Source: Actinomycetota bacterium
Lineage (GTDB): Bacteria > Actinomycetota > Acidimicrobiia > Acidimicrobiales > Ilumatobacteraceae
Direction of reading: 5' to 3'
Length of the DNA: 11,319 bases
Assembly: GCA_005805045.1 (NCBI GenBank)
Contig: SYNW01000043.1
Span: 1-11,319 of the forward strand
This document shows positions 1-7,357 of the stretch, in pieces. The translations under genes were made by a program, and so were the position numbers. How positions within the stretch are numbered: the first letter of the stretch is position 1; each line of letters starts with the position of its first letter. Below the pieces are notes generated by a model. That model had not been told where the DNA came from, ran no database searches, and saw nothing but the letters and a program-made list of their open reading frames with translations.

Positions 1-1
1 A

Positions 2-1759
2 AAGGGCGCCAAAAAGTCTGTCAAAAAGAAGAGCGCTAAAAAAGCTGGCAAAAAGAAGTTCGGCAAGAAGAAAGTCGCGAAAAAGAAAGCCTCGAAAAAG
101 TCCGGCAAGAAGAAAGTCGCGAAAAAGAAAGCCTCGAAAAGGTCCGGCAAGAAGAAAGTCGCGAAAAAGAAAGCCACGAAAAAGTCTGCGCCGGGCTTGA
201 AAGTTGGCGACGTCGGCAGCATCGTCCGCGACAATGCACGCAAGCAGCCGAATGCTGTCTCGCTCGTATTGGGCGATCGCACATTAACTTGGGCTCAATT
301 GTTGTCGCGCTCGGCACAAGTAGCGCAGGGTTTGCGTCGCGCCGGTGTCAAGTCGCAAGACCGTGTTGCATTTTTAGACAAGAATGGCATTGAGCACTTC
401 GAAGTGTTCTACGGATGTTCGTTGCTCAATGCTGTGAGCGTTGATGTCAACTGGCGTCTTGCCGCACCAGAGGTTGCGTTTGTCGTCAATGACTCGCAAG
501 CCGAAGTTTTGATCGTCGGTCAAGAGTTCGTTGCAATCTTGGATGCAATCGTCAATGATCTTGCAAATGTGAAGACGATTATCGTGATCGGTGGTCACCC
601 GAGCCATAACGATTATGAGCGCTGGGTCAGTGCGCAGTCGGCAGTTGATCCAAAAGTTTCGACCAAACCAAGCGATGTTGCATTTCAGTTGTATTCGAGT
701 GGCACAACAGGTCGACCAAAAGGCGTAATGCTGACGAACGATAACTTCTTTGCACTGTTGCCTGCTGCGCGAGATGTCTGGGGAATGTCAGAAAAAACTG
801 TCAATCTCGTAGCGATGCCGTTGTTTCACATTGGTGGTGGCGGTTGGGCGACGGCTGGTCAATATACAGGCGCGAAATCGATCATCATGCGCGACGTTGA
901 TCCTTCAGCGATGCTGACACTTATCGAGAAGCATCGCATCACTCATGCGTTCGCAGTGCCGGTATTGTTGCAGTTTGCGCTAGCGATGCCGAACATCGGC
1001 ACGACCGATTTCTCAAGTCTTGAATTGATCGCCTATGGAGCATCACCAATTTCTGAGGCGGTACTCGAAGGTTCGATCAAGGCGTTCAAGTGTCCGTTCA
1101 TGCAGGTCTATGGTTTGACCGAAACAACAGGTGTTGTCACCGTGCTTGGGCCAGAAGATCATGACTTGAGTTCAGCAAACAAGGGTCGCTTGCGCTCGTG
1201 CGGTAAACCATTTATCGGCATTGAGTTACGAATCGTTGACTCAGACACGGGCAAAGACATGCCGAATGGCGAAGTTGGTGAAATTTGGATTCGCTCGCGT
1301 CAAGTGATGAAGGGCTATTGGAATATGCCCGAAGAAACCGCCAAGTCGATCGTCAAAGGTGGATGGTTCAGGTCAGGTGATGCCGGTTACTTCGACAAAG
1401 ACGGCTATGTCTACATTTTTGACCGAGTCAAAGACATGATCGTGTCGGGTGGCGAAAATGTCTACCCAGCAGAAGTCGAGAATGCTCTGATGGCTCATCC
1501 GGCGATTGCCGACGTGGCCGTGATCGGCGTCCCCGATGAAAAGTGGGGCGAAGTGCCGATGGCTTTAGTCGTGCGCAAGCCCGACACGCAAGTGACCGAG
1601 CAAGAGATTATTTCTTTTGCTCGTGAGCGACTTGCCGGGTTTAAGACGCCAAAATCTGTTGGTTGGGTTGATGCCTTGCCACGCAACCCGAGCGGTAAAA
1701 TTCTGAAAAAAGTCTTGCGTGAGCCATACTGGGTAGGTCACTCTCGTCGAGTCAACTAA
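2..1759 (+). CDS. Acyl-CoA synthetase (AMP-forming) with lysine-rich N-terminal extension, 5' partial
   Basis: This class I adenylate-forming enzyme should activate a carboxylic acid as acyl-AMP and transfer it to CoA. Numbering from the TTG at 197, the phosphate-binding loop YSSGTTGRPKG lies at 166-176, the YGLTETTG motif at 305-312, the SGD ribose-binding motif at 393-395, the hinge region DRVKD at 409-413, and the C-terminal catalytic lysine in NPSGK at K501. The C-terminal domain (about 410-520) is complete and ends at TAA 1757-1759. The frame has no stop back to base 2. Residues from bases 2-196 are about half lysine (34 of 65) with no acidic residue. TTG 197 has no convincing Shine-Dalgarno and no in-frame ATG lies near the normal family start, so I infer that the real start is upstream of the window and the lysine tract belongs to the protein. 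The LLM oxidoreductase follows 33 bp downstream. The acyl substrate is unknown; a FadD-type fatty or alicyclic acid ligase fits. Confidence 0.88.
   Translation, partial: KGAKKSVKKKSAKKAGKKKFGKKKVAKKKASKKSGKKKVAKKKASKRSGKKKVAKKKATKKSAPGLKVGDVGSIVRDNARKQPNAVSLVLGDRTLTWAQLLSRSAQVAQGLRRAGVKSQDRVAFLDKNGIEHFEVFYGCSLLNAVSVDVNWRLAAPEVAFVVNDSQAEVLIVGQEFVAILDAIVNDLANVKTIIVIGGHPSHNDYERWVSAQSAVDPKVSTKPSDVAFQLYSSGTTGRPKGVMLTNDNFFALLPAARDVWGMSEKTVNLVAMPLFHIGGGGWATAGQYTGAKSIIMRDVDPSAMLTLIEKHRITHAFAVPVLLQFALAMPNIGTTDFSSLELIAYGASPISEAVLEGSIKAFKCPFMQVYGLTETTGVVTVLGPEDHDLSSANKGRLRSCGKPFIGIELRIVDSDTGKDMPNGEVGEIWIRSRQVMKGYWNMPEETAKSIVKGGWFRSGDAGYFDKDGYVYIFDRVKDMIVSGGENVYPAEVENALMAHPAIADVAVIGVPDEKWGEVPMALVVRKPDTQVTEQEIISFARERLAGFKTPKSVGWVDALPRNPSGKILKKVLREPYWVGHSRRVN
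59..184 (+). repeat. Three tandem 42-bp repeats encoding lysine-rich 14-residue units
   Basis: Three head-to-tail copies lie at 59-100, 101-142 and 143-184. Each encodes a unit of the form SGKKKVAKKKASKK. They differ from each other at only a few bases: first codon ttc in copy 1 against tcc, last codon agg in copy 2 against aag, and tcg to acg near the end of copy 3. Synonymous positions are almost all identical, pointing to recent duplication or ongoing homogenisation. Bases 2-58 hold a more diverged stretch of the same lysine-rich character. All units are multiples of three, so copy-number change would alter the length of the protein without breaking the frame. Confidence 0.9.
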
Positions 1760-1792
1760 GTTTCGCGTTAACGAAAAACAGAAAGTAGTCAT

Positions 1793-2848
1793 ATGAAAAT
1801 TTCAATGATGATCAACTATATTTCTGATTTTCAATCATCTGCCAAACGGGTTGTCGAACTTGAAAAAGTTGGGCTCGACATGGTTTGGGTCGCCGAGGCC
1901 TACAGTTACGACGCGATTTCGCAAATCGGTTATCTGGCTGCCGTGACCGAGCGCGTGCAAATTGGCACGGGCATCATCAATGTGTTTTCGCGAACCGCGG
2001 CGCTTACGGCAATGACGGCGGCGGGTTGCGATTATGTCAGCAATGGGCGGTTTGTTTTGGGTCTCGGCGCTTCGGGGCCACAAGTGATCGAAGGCTTTCA
2101 TGGCGTGCCGTTCGAAAAGACGATGCAGCGGACGAAAGAATATATAGAGGTGTGTCGTGAAGTTTGGCGGCGAGAGAAGCCGTTGAGTTACGACGGCAAA
2201 ACGGTGCAAGTGCCGTTGCCTGCTGGCCAGGGCACCGGTTTAGGCAAGGCGCTGAAGTTGATCAATCATCCGGTGCGCAGCGAGATTCCTGTTTGGTGGG
2301 CGTCACTCAAAGATAAGAGCGTCGAGGCGACTGCAGAAATTGCCGACGGTTGGATGCCGATCTTTTTTATGCCAGAGAAGTATCAAAACGTCTGGGGCAA
2401 ATCATTGAAAGCGGGTTTGGCAAAGCGCAGTCCAAATTTGAAACAACTCGATGTGTCAGCGGGTGGCATGTTGCATATTGATGAGTCGCTGACCCCGAAA
2501 AAGCAGCACGAAGTTCTCGATTTCGCCCGGCCGAGTTATGCGTTGTATGTCGGTGGCATGGGCGCTAGGGGTAAAAACTTTTACAACGATATGTGCCGTG
2601 ACTACGGCTTCGAAAAAGAAGCCGTGGAGATTCAAGATCTGTATCTTGACGGCAAAAAGAAAGAAGCTTCTGCACTGATACCGAGTGAATGGCTTGAACT
2701 TTCGAACCTTGTCGGGCCAAGAAGTTACATCAAAGAGCGAATCGGTGCGTTCAAAGAAGCAGGCGTCACGGTGTTGCAGGTGAACCCAGTTGGCCCCGAC
2801 CCTGTGCGTGAAGTTGAAACTCTGCGCTCGATTTTGGACGAGGCGTAA
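1793..2848 (+). CDS. LLM-class F420-dependent oxidoreductase (Rv3520c-like)
   Basis: A 351-residue protein of the bacterial luciferase-like TIM-barrel superfamily, in the branch that uses coenzyme F420 rather than FMN. The opening strand MKISMMINY, the segment RVQIGTGIINVFSRTA, the glycine-rich LGLGASGP (89-96) followed by QVIEGFHG, and the later TGLGKALKL and IADGWMPIFF segments match the family that includes mycobacterial Rv3520c. Its substrate is not known from sequence. The start is ATG 1793; the upstream GAAAG about 10 bases away is only a weak ribosome-binding site. It sits 33 bp after the acyl-CoA ligase on the same strand, so the two are probably co-transcribed, and it converges on the MFS gene with only 13 bp between their stops. 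Cofactor assignment rests on family resemblance. Confidence 0.88.
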   Translation: MKISMMINYISDFQSSAKRVVELEKVGLDMVWVAEAYSYDAISQIGYLAAVTERVQIGTGIINVFSRTAALTAMTAAGCDYVSNGRFVLGLGASGPQVIEGFHGVPFEKTMQRTKEYIEVCREVWRREKPLSYDGKTVQVPLPAGQGTGLGKALKLINHPVRSEIPVWWASLKDKSVEATAEIADGWMPIFFMPEKYQNVWGKSLKAGLAKRSPNLKQLDVSAGGMLHIDESLTPKKQHEVLDFARPSYALYVGGMGARGKNFYNDMCRDYGFEKEAVEIQDLYLDGKKKEASALIPSEWLELSNLVGPRSYIKERIGAFKEAGVTVLQVNPVGPDPVREVETLRSILDEA

Positions 2849-2861
2849 AACTTTTTTCGGG

Positions 2862-4106
2862 CTAGGTGATAGTTGCGGCAGGAGTTGCAAGTAATTTTAA
2901 ATTGGCTCGAACATTTCGCGTCGCCAGCAAATAGATGATTGATGAGCAAATCGCGATAAGTGCGAATACTGCGATGGTGCGACGTGCGCCGATGTATTCA
3001 GAGACGACACCTGCGAGCAGGCTGCTGAGCCCGAGCGAGAGTGTGATCAACGCAAAGTCGCCGGCCAAAACCCGACCGCGCATCTCGTCGGGGCAACGCA
3101 CTTGTAGTCCATACGTGGAGAGCGTCCATTGTGCGCCACCGCCCAAGTGAGCAAGACCAACGAATGTTGCAGCAACGATCAACACGGGCGATACGGCAGC
3201 GGCGAGGTAGCCGCTGGCAAAAATCAAACCCGAAACGCCGCAAACCAAAATGACTCGTGACAAATCATTTTTGACGAACCGTGCCGCTATCAATGGCCCG
3301 AGTGCGCTGCCGACGCCGCGCAGGCCGAGCATCAAACCACGACCGGCATCGCCACTGGTGAACGAATCGGCGGCAAAAACCGCGAGCTGACTGACGACAC
3401 CCGCGCCAACAGCAAACGTCATCTTTGACATGAGCAACGACATGATCGATGGGTCTGATTTTGCGAGATGCAAGGCTTCGCCCATGTCGCGAATCGGGTG
3501 AATGCGTCGAGTTTGAATTTTCGTGCGGGTCTCTTGCATTGGACGGGTGACTAATGCGATCAAAATTGCAGCGATGATGAACGTGACGATGTCAGCGATG
3601 AATGCTGCATTGCGACCAAACACCTGCGAGAAAACACCACCGATGCCGGCGCCCACCGCCAACATCACGCCCCAGCTGCTGCCGAAAATCGCGTTGGCTT
3701 GGCGCAGTTCGTCCGGGTTCTTGGCCAAGTTGGGGATTGCTGCTTCGAGCGCCGGTCGAACAAATGCCGCGAGTGCGGCGATTGAACCTTGGGCGACGAA
3801 TGCGATCCAGATTCGTGAATCGCCGATCAGCAAGAAACTCGCGGCGGCGATCGCTTGCAGGATTGAAACGACGATCAGAACTTTGCGTCGGTCGTAGCGA
3901 TCGGCAACCGGCCCACCAATCGGCGACGCCAAAAACGATGGCAATGAGAACGCAACAAGCAAAAGTGAAACGAGAAAATTCGAGCCCGTGAGATCTTGAA
4001 CGAGGCCTGCCAATGCTACGAAAGTGAACCAGTCTCCCATGAACGAGAGGTTTTGGGCGACGAACAGCAGGCGCAGGTCACGGTTTGTCTTCAAAACTTT
4101 GAGCAC
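2862..4106 (-). CDS. MFS transporter (EntS/MFS_3-like)
   Basis: A 414-residue integral membrane protein with about 12 hydrophobic segments, the usual size for the major facilitator superfamily. The cytoplasmic loop 2-3 signature is clear at residues 64-75 (GGPVADRYDRRK), and a shorter related motif, DEMRGRVLAGD, lies in the second half. The N-terminal pattern with FMGDWFTFVAL resembles the EntS/MFS_3 branch, which contains exporters, but the substrate and direction cannot be read here. The start is GTG 4106, nine bases after the TAG stop of the upstream nitronate-monooxygenase-like gene, with no visible Shine-Dalgarno, suggesting translational coupling. It is the last gene of a three-gene minus-strand operon. 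No terminator hairpin is evident in the 13-bp gap to the convergent oxidoreductase gene. Confidence 0.87.
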   Translation of the reverse strand: MLKVLKTNRDLRLLFVAQNLSFMGDWFTFVALAGLVQDLTGSNFLVSLLLVAFSLPSFLASPIGGPVADRYDRRKVLIVVSILQAIAAASFLLIGDSRIWIAFVAQGSIAALAAFVRPALEAAIPNLAKNPDELRQANAIFGSSWGVMLAVGAGIGGVFSQVFGRNAAFIADIVTFIIAAILIALVTRPMQETRTKIQTRRIHPIRDMGEALHLAKSDPSIMSLLMSKMTFAVGAGVVSQLAVFAADSFTSGDAGRGLMLGLRGVGSALGPLIAARFVKNDLSRVILVCGVSGLIFASGYLAAAVSPVLIVAATFVGLAHLGGGAQWTLSTYGLQVRCPDEMRGRVLAGDFALITLSLGLSSLLAGVVSEYIGARRTIAVFALIAICSSIIYLLATRNVRANLKLLATPAATIT

Positions 4107-4115
4107 TGTGAAAAT

Positions 4116-5078
4116 CTATTTTTTATTGCCGAGTGCGCGCAAAATTTGTTCTGCTTGCTCGACGATTCGCGTCACTATTTTGCCAGCGGGTACTACTTCG
4201 TTGACTGCACCAGTGCCCTGACCTGCAGGGTAGAACTCACGCGAAGTATCGACCTGCGTGCCTGACGGATGACCGAGGTGATTTACGTTGGCTTGTGATG
4301 AAGCAATTGCTTGCAGTGGAAAAGTTTGAATTTCTTGCGGATGCTGCTCGTGGTGGTTTGTCCATTCGTTGCGAACGACGCGACACGGTTTGCCCGTATA
4401 CGATCGGCTGATGACGGTGTCGTCTTCGCGACTAGCCACGAGCGCTTCTTTGTATCCGTTAACAGCACGAGCCTCGGGCGTGGCGATGAATCGCGTGCCA
4501 ACCCAAATGCCATCGGCGCCGAGCGCGAGCGATGCTGCAAGACCACGGCCGTCGAACAGCCCACCAGCAGCGACAACAGGCACTTGTGCCGAGACAGCAT
4601 CGACGACTTGTGGCACGAGTGCCATCGTTGCAACGAGCCCGGTGTGCCCACCGGCTTCGGTGCCTTGAGCGACGACGAAGTCGCAACCGCTGGCGACTGC
4701 AGATATCGCGTGACGAACTTTGCCGCACATTGAGCCGACCAAAATATTGTGGCTATGCAACAGGTCGATCGCATCGCGTGGCACACCGAGACCCGCTACA
4801 AAAATTCTTGCGCCGCCGTCGATGACATCGCGAATGCCTTGCTCGAAATGTTGCGGCAACGCGGTCAATAGATCAACACCGAATGATTTGCTTGTCAGTT
4901 TCTTTAGCGCTCTGATTTCTTGGGCCAATTCGCCATCGCGCATTGTGGATGCACCAAAAGTGCCGATACCACCGGCCTCGCTGACTGCAGCAACGAGTTC
5001 GTGATACGAAACGCCACCCATGCCAGCCAGCATCACTGGGTGCTCAATGTCGAACAGGTCGGTGATACGAGTGCGCAC
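4116..5078 (-). CDS. Nitronate monooxygenase / 2-nitropropane dioxygenase family FMN enzyme
   Basis: A TIM-barrel flavoprotein of the NPD/NMO family, 320 residues from GTG 5078. Visible signatures are the N-terminal IEHPVMLAGMGG, the AQGTEAGGHTG loop with H145, the phosphate-binding AAGGLFDGRG (170-179), and LGADGIWVGTRF (186-197). The segment SRSYTGKPCRVVRNEWT places it near mycobacterial Rv1533-type members. Many actinobacterial members are not true nitronate oxidases and act in CoA-thioester catabolism (for example IpdC in steroid ring degradation), so the substrate is open. The frame stays open to 5243, but that stretch overlaps the upstream flavoprotein gene and looks unlike the family; GTG 5078 gives the canonical N-terminus, 10 bp after the upstream stop. 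There is no clear Shine-Dalgarno. Confidence 0.87.
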   Translation of the reverse strand: MRTRITDLFDIEHPVMLAGMGGVSYHELVAAVSEAGGIGTFGASTMRDGELAQEIRALKKLTSKSFGVDLLTALPQHFEQGIRDVIDGGARIFVAGLGVPRDAIDLLHSHNILVGSMCGKVRHAISAVASGCDFVVAQGTEAGGHTGLVATMALVPQVVDAVSAQVPVVAAGGLFDGRGLAASLALGADGIWVGTRFIATPEARAVNGYKEALVASREDDTVISRSYTGKPCRVVRNEWTNHHEQHPQEIQTFPLQAIASSQANVNHLGHPSGTQVDTSREFYPAGQGTGAVNEVVPAGKIVTRIVEQAEQILRALGNKK

Positions 5079-5088
5079 GGCTATTAAC

Positions 5089-6375
5089 TTAGTTGGTGTC
5101 GCGTGCTGGGCTTGTTTTGAAGGCTCCGTCGCGCTTAAGAAACTTGCGATGCCAGCGCGATGGGGTGAGCACGGCGGCGCGGGGTTCATCTTCGAACATC
5201 CACCGCACGAAGTTGCGTCGCGTCCAGTCTGAAGTGCCGGCAAGTCGCAAGACTCCGCGTGTCAGCACCGCGTTTTTCAAGACCTTGCCGAGTGCGAAAC
5301 TCATGCGGTGATCGGCAAAAAACTCATGTTTGATTTTTCGTGCGAACGACGTGCAGATTGCATGTTGGTCATATTTTGATGAGCTTGTGATTGCTTCGCC
5401 CGCGAGCACGCCGGTCAATAGCGCTTGGCCGATGCCTTCGCCCGTCATTGTGTCGGCGGCGCAAACCGCGTCGCCAATGAACAGTGTGCGCCCCGAGAAA
5501 AGTTTCGCCGATGTGATGCGCGCTGGTATCGGCCATGCAGTGTGCCGACCTTCAAGCGCCACGTCTTGGCCGAGTGCCGACGCAATATGCGGCCGAGTGA
5601 GAAGTTCTATCCATAGCGCTTTCATTTCCTGCACCGTGTAGTTTGATCCGCGCAAAATACCAAAGCCGATGTTGGCACGACCGTTCGGCAACGGAAACGA
5701 CCATGCATAACCTGGCAGCAAATCTTTTTCGAACCAAACAAAGAGACGCTTGCTCGCGGGGCCGGTGACGTTGCTGACGTATTGGCGAAAGGCGTGCCAC
5801 TCGCCGAGATAACTGGTTTGTGCCGCACCGAGAGACTTTCGAACTGGCGACCACATTCCGTCGGCGGCGACCAAAAATTTTGCAGTTATCTCTTTGAAGT
5901 CGCTCGACGAATCTGTGGTGATTACTATCTCTTGTGAGTTTTGTCGAGCGACCGAGACGAACGCACAGTTTTCGACGATGCGCACGCCACTTGCGCGCGC
6001 GTGTTGCACGAGAGCGTTATCGAGTTCAATTCGCGGGGCGATTGCGGCGAACTGACCAGCTTTGTGATCGCGATTGTTTGGCAGATCAAGTTGAATTTCG
6101 CGACCCGACGGTGAGCGAAGTGAAATTTCGTCGCAGATTTGATAATTCGGCACGCTACTCGGATCAAAACCGAGCATTTCGAGAATGCGCAGCGCACCAG
6201 TCGTGAGCCCGTCACCGCAACATTTGTCGCGAGGAAAAACCGCTTTGTCGATGATCAACACATCTTTGCCACTGGCGACAAGGGTGAGCGCCGCAGCGAC
6301 GCCGGCTGGACCAGCACCAACTATTAACACATCACAAAAGCTTGGTACTTTTTGTCGCGAAATAGCATTGACCAC
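5089..6375 (-). CDS. Geranylgeranyl-reductase-family FAD-dependent oxidoreductase
   Basis: A 428-residue FAD flavoprotein of the geranylgeranyl reductase family, whose members saturate isoprenoid chains (archaeal lipids, chlorophyll side chains, mycobacterial menaquinone via MenJ). The Rossmann GAGPAG is at residues 20-25 with the ribose-binding acid D43. FPRDKCCGDGL (47-57) is the family signature, LVAADGMWSPVRK is the central DG motif, and FIGDA with MTGEGIGQAL (about 299-317) is the second FAD motif. The start is GTG 6375; a longer open frame to 6783 is rejected because it runs antisense through the SDR gene. A TAGCCT -10-like element ends 7 bases before the GTG, implying a leaderless mRNA. 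It leads an operon with the NMO-like and MFS genes. Menaquinone reduction is possible, but the catabolic neighbours leave the substrate open. Confidence 0.85.
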   Translation of the reverse strand: MVNAISRQKVPSFCDVLIVGAGPAGVAAALTLVASGKDVLIIDKAVFPRDKCCGDGLTTGALRILEMLGFDPSSVPNYQICDEISLRSPSGREIQLDLPNNRDHKAGQFAAIAPRIELDNALVQHARASGVRIVENCAFVSVARQNSQEIVITTDSSSDFKEITAKFLVAADGMWSPVRKSLGAAQTSYLGEWHAFRQYVSNVTGPASKRLFVWFEKDLLPGYAWSFPLPNGRANIGFGILRGSNYTVQEMKALWIELLTRPHIASALGQDVALEGRHTAWPIPARITSAKLFSGRTLFIGDAVCAADTMTGEGIGQALLTGVLAGEAITSSSKYDQHAICTSFARKIKHEFFADHRMSFALGKVLKNAVLTRGVLRLAGTSDWTRRNFVRWMFEDEPRAAVLTPSRWHRKFLKRDGAFKTSPARDTN

Positions 6376-6382
6376 GAGCCTC

Positions 6383-6392
6383 AGGCTAGAGT
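6383..6392. promoter_or_regulatory. Overlapping divergent -10 elements in the 25-bp SDR/GGR gap
   Basis: On the plus strand TAGAGT (6387-6392) lies 8 bases before the SDR ATG at 6401. On the minus strand TAGCCT (6388 down to 6383) lies 7 bases before the flavoprotein GTG at 6375. Both fit the actinobacterial TANNNT -10 pattern, and they share the TA step inside a CTAG palindrome at 6386-6389. The spacing puts both transcription starts at or within a base or two of the start codons, as expected for leaderless mRNAs. No good -35 is spaced correctly on either side. This is a prediction from sequence only. Confidence 0.5.
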
Positions 6393-6400
6393 TCTCGGCG

Positions 6401-7324
6401 ATGAGTCGCTTATGTGAAGGTCGAGTAGTAATTGTCACGGGTTCAGGTCGCGGAATTGGTCGCGAACACGCACTTAGCTTGGCCAAGCACGGGGCGCTCA
6501 TCGTCGTCAACGATCTCGGCGCAGGCGTCGATGGTAAAGGCGGAGATGCATCGCCCGCGCAACAAGTTGTCAACGAAATTGAATCGATGGGTGGCAAAGC
6601 GATCGCCAACGGTGACGATATTTCTTCGTGGGATGGCGCTGAGCGTTTGATCAAGACCGCCGTAGAAACTTTCGGTGATTTGCATGCGGTGGTCAACAAC
6701 GCCGGCATCTTGCGCGACCGAATGTTGGCCAACATGAGCGAAGAAGAATGGGACGCAGTAATAAAAGTGCACCTCAAGGGCACCTTCGCGCCGTCGCGAC
6801 ATGCCGCTGCGTATTGGCGCGATCAAAGCAAAGCGGGAAAACCAGTGGATGGTCGAATTATCAATACTTCGTCTGTTTCTGGAATCTACGGCAATGTCGG
6901 TCAGACAAATTACGGCGCTGCAAAAGCCGGTATTGCCGCGTTCACGACAATTGCCTCACTTGAACTTGCACGATACGGCGTGACTGTAAACGCTGTTGCC
7001 CCAGTTGCTTTGACACGAATGACCGAAAATCTTGGACCAGCGCCCGAGACTGAGGCAGAGCGTGAACAACGATCCCCAAAGTGGATCGCGCCGATCGTGA
7101 CTTGGTTGGCTTCAGCCGAATCGGCTGGCATAACGGGTCGAGTGTTTGAAGCCAGTGGCGATGTCTTGGCAATTGCCGAGGGTTGGCACCGCGGTCCGAC
7201 ACATAAGCCAGTTGATGACCCGACGAAACTCGGACCAGTCGTTGAAGAGATGATGGCCAAGGCCCGGTTGAACGCGGGCATGGATGGTCGCGACGGCACC
7301 TGGCCACAACCGCAAAAGAAATAA
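6401..7324 (+). CDS. Short-chain dehydrogenase/reductase (multifunctional-enzyme-2 / Hsd4A type)
   Basis: A 307-residue classical SDR, probably oxidising a 3-hydroxyacyl-CoA or hydroxysteroid with NAD+. The cofactor loop TGSGRGIG is at 13-20, D38 at the end of the second strand favours NAD(H), NNAG is at 99-102, and the catalytic residues are S158, Y171 and K175 (motif YGAAK). The segment VVNDLGAGVDGKG and the tail beyond 250 residues resemble the dehydrogenase domain of peroxisomal multifunctional enzyme type 2 and the mycobacterial cholesterol side-chain enzyme Hsd4A; there is no hydratase domain here. The start is ATG 6401, where the core fold begins; the frame is open further upstream but overlaps the divergent flavoprotein gene. 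The stop is TAA 7322-7324, just before a shared terminator hairpin. Confidence 0.9.
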   Translation: MSRLCEGRVVIVTGSGRGIGREHALSLAKHGALIVVNDLGAGVDGKGGDASPAQQVVNEIESMGGKAIANGDDISSWDGAERLIKTAVETFGDLHAVVNNAGILRDRMLANMSEEEWDAVIKVHLKGTFAPSRHAAAYWRDQSKAGKPVDGRIINTSSVSGIYGNVGQTNYGAAKAGIAAFTTIASLELARYGVTVNAVAPVALTRMTENLGPAPETEAEREQRSPKWIAPIVTWLASAESAGITGRVFEASGDVLAIAEGWHRGPTHKPVDDPTKLGPVVEEMMAKARLNAGMDGRDGTWPQPQKK

Positions 7325-7328
7325 TTTA

Positions 7329-7354
7329 ACTAGTTAGCGCACGCGCGAACTAGT
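7329..7354. terminator. Hairpin between convergent SDR and nucS genes
   Basis: ACTAGTT (7329-7335) pairs perfectly with AACTAGT (7348-7354). The 12-base interior can extend the stem by three GC pairs after one mismatch, leaving a 4-base loop. It fills the 33-bp gap between the stops of the two convergent genes. On the minus strand it is followed by an AU-rich stretch (the complement of 7316-7328), so it would act best for the nucS transcript. On the plus strand no T run follows. It is probably a bidirectional, partly intrinsic terminator. Confidence 0.55.
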
Positions 7355-7357
7355 GCT

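Noticed and set aside
36..317. Antisense open frame with serine/leucine/arginine repeats over the lysine tract
   Set aside because: It is the mirror image of the 42-bp lysine repeats and has no independent coding support.
1760..1780. Hairpin TTTCG-N6-CGAAA between the ligase and the LLM gene
   Set aside because: Only five base pairs and no T run follow; too weak to call a terminator, and the two genes look co-transcribed.
2849..2861. Terminator between the convergent LLM and MFS genes
   Set aside because: A short T run is present but there is no stem-loop in the 13-bp gap or close flanks.
4116..5243. 375-residue reading of the NMO-like gene
   Set aside because: The extra 55 residues overlap the end of the upstream flavoprotein gene and the family N-terminus begins at GTG 5078.
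6368..6373. TTGACC as a -35 box for the SDR promoter
   Set aside because: It is only 13 bases from the TAGAGT -10, too short for a normal spacer, and it overlaps the divergent gene's start.
5089..6783. 564-residue reading of the geranylgeranyl-reductase-like gene
   Set aside because: The first 136 residues run antisense through the SDR coding region and do not resemble the family; the FAD motif sits at the normal distance from GTG 6375.
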